Shown here: one piece after another, positions 11,540 to 12,925 of the stretch
Layout of the letters: each line of letters starts with the position of its first letter
Position numbering within the stretch: the first letter of the stretch is position 1
Origin: JACQRW01 sp964371935
GTDB taxonomy: Bacteria; Patescibacteriota; Minisyncoccia; Sungbacterales; HO2-52-23
Reading direction: 5' to 3'
NCBI GenBank assembly: GCA_964371935.1
Contig: CAYJOT010000019.1
Location: 1-12,925 of the forward strand
DNA length: 12,925 nt
Program-made: the position numbers and the translations under genes
The notes under the pieces: generated by a model
The model's input: the letters and a program-made list of their open reading frames with translations, nothing else
Told to the model about the DNA's origin: nothing
Databases searched by the model: none

Positions 11540-12250
11540 TTAGAGTAACACCGACATATAATTTTTGAGTATAAAAATCGCCTCCGCCCGCAGATGGCTT
11601 TTGATCCATGTTTTTTCCTTTTCGCTCAAGAGTTCACCCAGGCCCTGCAAAATCTGGTTATCTTTAATCTGCTCGATAATTGCAACGCAACGAGCCAGAT
11701 GTTCTTTGACTGGCTTGCCGGTTCTTGCCTTGAGCACTTCGGCATTTATATCCCACTGATTTTTCCCAAAATACCAGATATCATAAATATCGCGCATGGC
11801 AGTTTCGCTTCGAGAGGTCAGCGCTGCAAGCTTACTCGCAAACAAGTAATCTTTCTTGCCCACCAACATGGAGATGCCAAGATACTCCTTGATATCATAG
11901 TGCGCCTTAATGTCCAGCATGAGGATCCGAATACTCACCTCAATCTTGATGTTATGATCAGTATCGCCATATGAGAGGAGAAAGAAAATGGTATTGCGTT
12001 TGATATACCGGTCTTTGATCTCCCCGTACTTTTGGAGCATACCGTGTACTGTTTCAAACACGGATTTTTGCGCTTCTTCATCAGTGGCGAGCAGATCAAA
12101 ATCCAAATCCACCGAGAAGCGCGGCAGGCCGTAGAAAAAGTAGGCGCACGTACCGCCTTTGAATCCGAGTAAGGAAGAAATGGACACATCCATATAAATG
12201 TCTTTCAAAATCTGCCCCATGATGAGCTGATGTTTTTCTCTATTGAGCAT
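11540..12250 (-). CDS. AbiEii-type nucleotidyltransferase toxin
   Basis: The 236-aa protein belongs to the AbiEii/MenA-type nucleotidyltransferase family, toxins of type IV-like or abortive-infection systems that modify RNA such as tRNA. The signature is FKGGTCAYFFYGLPRFSVDLDFDLL. It contains K31, GGT (32-34), R44, S46 and the metal-binding D48-x-D50. A second motif IKIEVSIR supplies the third acidic residue, and KLAALTSRSETAMRDIYDIW matches the family's K...R....RD..D. All expected catalytic groups are present, so it appears active. Its start overlaps the antitoxin gene by 11 bases and its stop touches acpS. The cassette lies inside a housekeeping gene cluster. Confidence 0.9.
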   Translation of the reverse strand: MLNREKHQLIMGQILKDIYMDVSISSLLGFKGGTCAYFFYGLPRFSVDLDFDLLATDEEAQKSVFETVHGMLQKYGEIKDRYIKRNTIFFLLSYGDTDHNIKIEVSIRILMLDIKAHYDIKEYLGISMLVGKKDYLFASKLAALTSRSETAMRDIYDIWYFGKNQWDINAEVLKARTGKPVKEHLARCVAIIEQIKDNQILQGLGELLSEKEKTWIKSHLRAEAIFILKNYMSVLL

Positions 12251-12812
12251 GAGTTTTGTGGTATTTTCGTAATCGCTTCACCAGTTGCCGGTTGTGATAA
12301 ATTTCTACCAATTCAAAGCATATGTCCCACTTGAGAGATTTCAGATTATCAAAGTAATAGTTCGGAAAAAGATACAACATATCTAAAAATGCCCGCTCCG
12401 GTGTTGCAATACTGTAATTGCCTTCGTGCTTAACTCCCGGGGGACTAAATAGCACGTCGTTTTTAAGTTTCCGGAAGGTGATGGTGTGCCCGTCTATGGT
12501 TTTGGTAAACGACCACGGGCCTGCCACAGATATCGTATCATAGTGTTGAAAAATAATACCTGCTTCACGCAGAACCGTTTCAAAACTAATGTAGGAGGGA
12601 GCGTACATACTGGCTGCCAATTCCTTGGGATCGTACTGTTGTTCCTTGGCAAATACCCCCCTAGTCAGGCGCCGCAAAGCGCCCTGTTTAACATAATACG
12701 CGATTTTGTTTTTTAGATTAATCGGATTGGTTTCTTCCCAAATTAAAGCCAAATCCTTGGTGGTTAGGACGGTTTTTGATGATTGATACAGCTTGGCAAT
12801 AAGGTTATCCAT
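12240..12812 (-). CDS. AbiEi-type antitoxin / transcriptional regulator
   Basis: The 190-residue product from ATG at 12812 (MDNLIAKLYQ) starts with a winged helix-turn-helix. The motif TVLTTKDLALIW, then KIAYYVKQGALRRLTRGVFAK, is the usual AbiEi N-terminus. The AbiEi C-terminal domain follows, with Y(I)SFETVLREAGII, ISVAGPWSFTKTIDG, YSIATPERAFLDMLYLFP. AbiEi proteins counteract AbiEii and repress their own operon. In-frame ATGs at 12854 and 12851 are rejected as starts because they overlap the -10 box and operator. The gene overlaps the toxin by 11 bases, consistent with coupled expression. Confidence 0.88.
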   Translation of the reverse strand: MDNLIAKLYQSSKTVLTTKDLALIWEETNPINLKNKIAYYVKQGALRRLTRGVFAKEQQYDPKELAASMYAPSYISFETVLREAGIIFQHYDTISVAGPWSFTKTIDGHTITFRKLKNDVLFSPPGVKHEGNYSIATPERAFLDMLYLFPNYYFDNLKSLKWDICFELVEIYHNRQLVKRLRKYHKTHAQ

Positions 12813-12821
12813 AAAGTGTCC

Positions 12822-12852
12822 GATGGAAGTATTATATTTTCCTACTTCCATC
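12822..12852 (-). promoter_or_regulatory. Palindromic operator of the AbiE pair
   Basis: Perfect 10-bp inverted repeat GATGGAAGTA / TACTTCCATC with an 11-base A/T-rich spacer. It overlaps the -10 box and the likely transcription start. AbiEi regulators are known to bind inverted repeats in their own promoters, so this is the expected autoregulatory site. The assignment is by position and symmetry. Confidence 0.65.
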
Positions 12853-12878
12853 ATATATTATCATAAAACTGATGTCAA
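12850..12878 (-). promoter_or_regulatory. Promoter of the AbiE pair
   Basis: TTGACA (12878-12873), a 17-base spacer, then TATGAT (12855-12850). The -35 matches at all six positions and the -10 at five of six. The start point would be near 12843, about 30 bases before ATG 12812. A TATAAT at 12836-12831 within the operator spacer is an alternative -10. Confidence 0.65.
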
Positions 12879-12880
12879 AT

Positions 12881-12925
12881 TCAAGCCGGCTTGTATGTCT
12901 TCAAAAACTTCTTCGCGTCCGCAAT
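12881..12925 (-). CDS. 3' end of an unidentified gene (partial)
   Basis: The minus strand encodes IADAKKFLKTYKPA then TGA (12883-12881). The open frame runs off the window edge. Composition and placement just upstream of the AbiE promoter suggest a real C-terminus, but fourteen residues are too few to name a family. It may be the gene that once directly preceded acpS. Confidence 0.5.
   Translation of the reverse strand: MADAKKFLKTYKPA

Noticed and set aside
1..12925. CRISPR array
   Set aside because: No regularly spaced repeats with unique spacers are seen. The repeats present are palindromic elements, a gene-end duplication and a short tandem repeat.

Overview
The window looks like a chromosomal stretch of a Patescibacteria (Candidate Phyla Radiation) bacterium, probably Parcubacteria-like. 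This is an inference from gene content. IF-2 is short and lacks the usual N-terminal region. A DUF4446 gene sits directly upstream of infB. A membrane-anchored VirD4/TraG-like ATPase is paired with a small Pro/Gln-rich protein and no other secretion genes. There are two GT39-like membrane glycosyltransferases, and gene starts generally lack Shine-Dalgarno sequences. UAA, UAG and UGA all act as stops.

Layout. Positions 1-624 hold a scrambled tRNA locus on the minus strand: intact tRNA-Leu(UAA), intact tRNA-Cys(GCA), two broken tRNA-Cys-like fragments each interrupted by a short nested palindrome, and a GIY-YIG endonuclease pseudogene whose 3' end runs into tRNA-Cys. Positions 629-3000 (minus) hold DUF4446, infB and rbfA, a tightly packed translation operon. 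Positions 3055-6697 (minus) hold the small protein and ATPase pair, followed by a HigBA-type toxin-antitoxin pair. That pair is flanked by a 92-bp repeat of the 3' end of the ATPase gene, the signature of an insertion that duplicated its target. Positions 6698-6851 are a divergent promoter region with a 12-bp inverted repeat. Positions 6852-10280 (plus) hold two large integral-membrane glycosyltransferases, each with its own promoter, closed by a terminator. Positions 10348-12925 (minus) hold the end of an unknown gene, an AbiE-type toxin-antitoxin pair with a palindromic operator, acpS and ftsQ.

How it fits together. The backbone is housekeeping: initiation and 30S maturation, holo-ACP formation, divisome assembly, surface glycosylation and a DNA-pumping or secretion ATPase. 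Three selfish or defence-like modules are wedged into it: HigBA, AbiE, and a decayed GIY-YIG/tRNA element. Several genes show a -10 box (TATACT or close) six or seven bases before ATG, which suggests leaderless transcripts.
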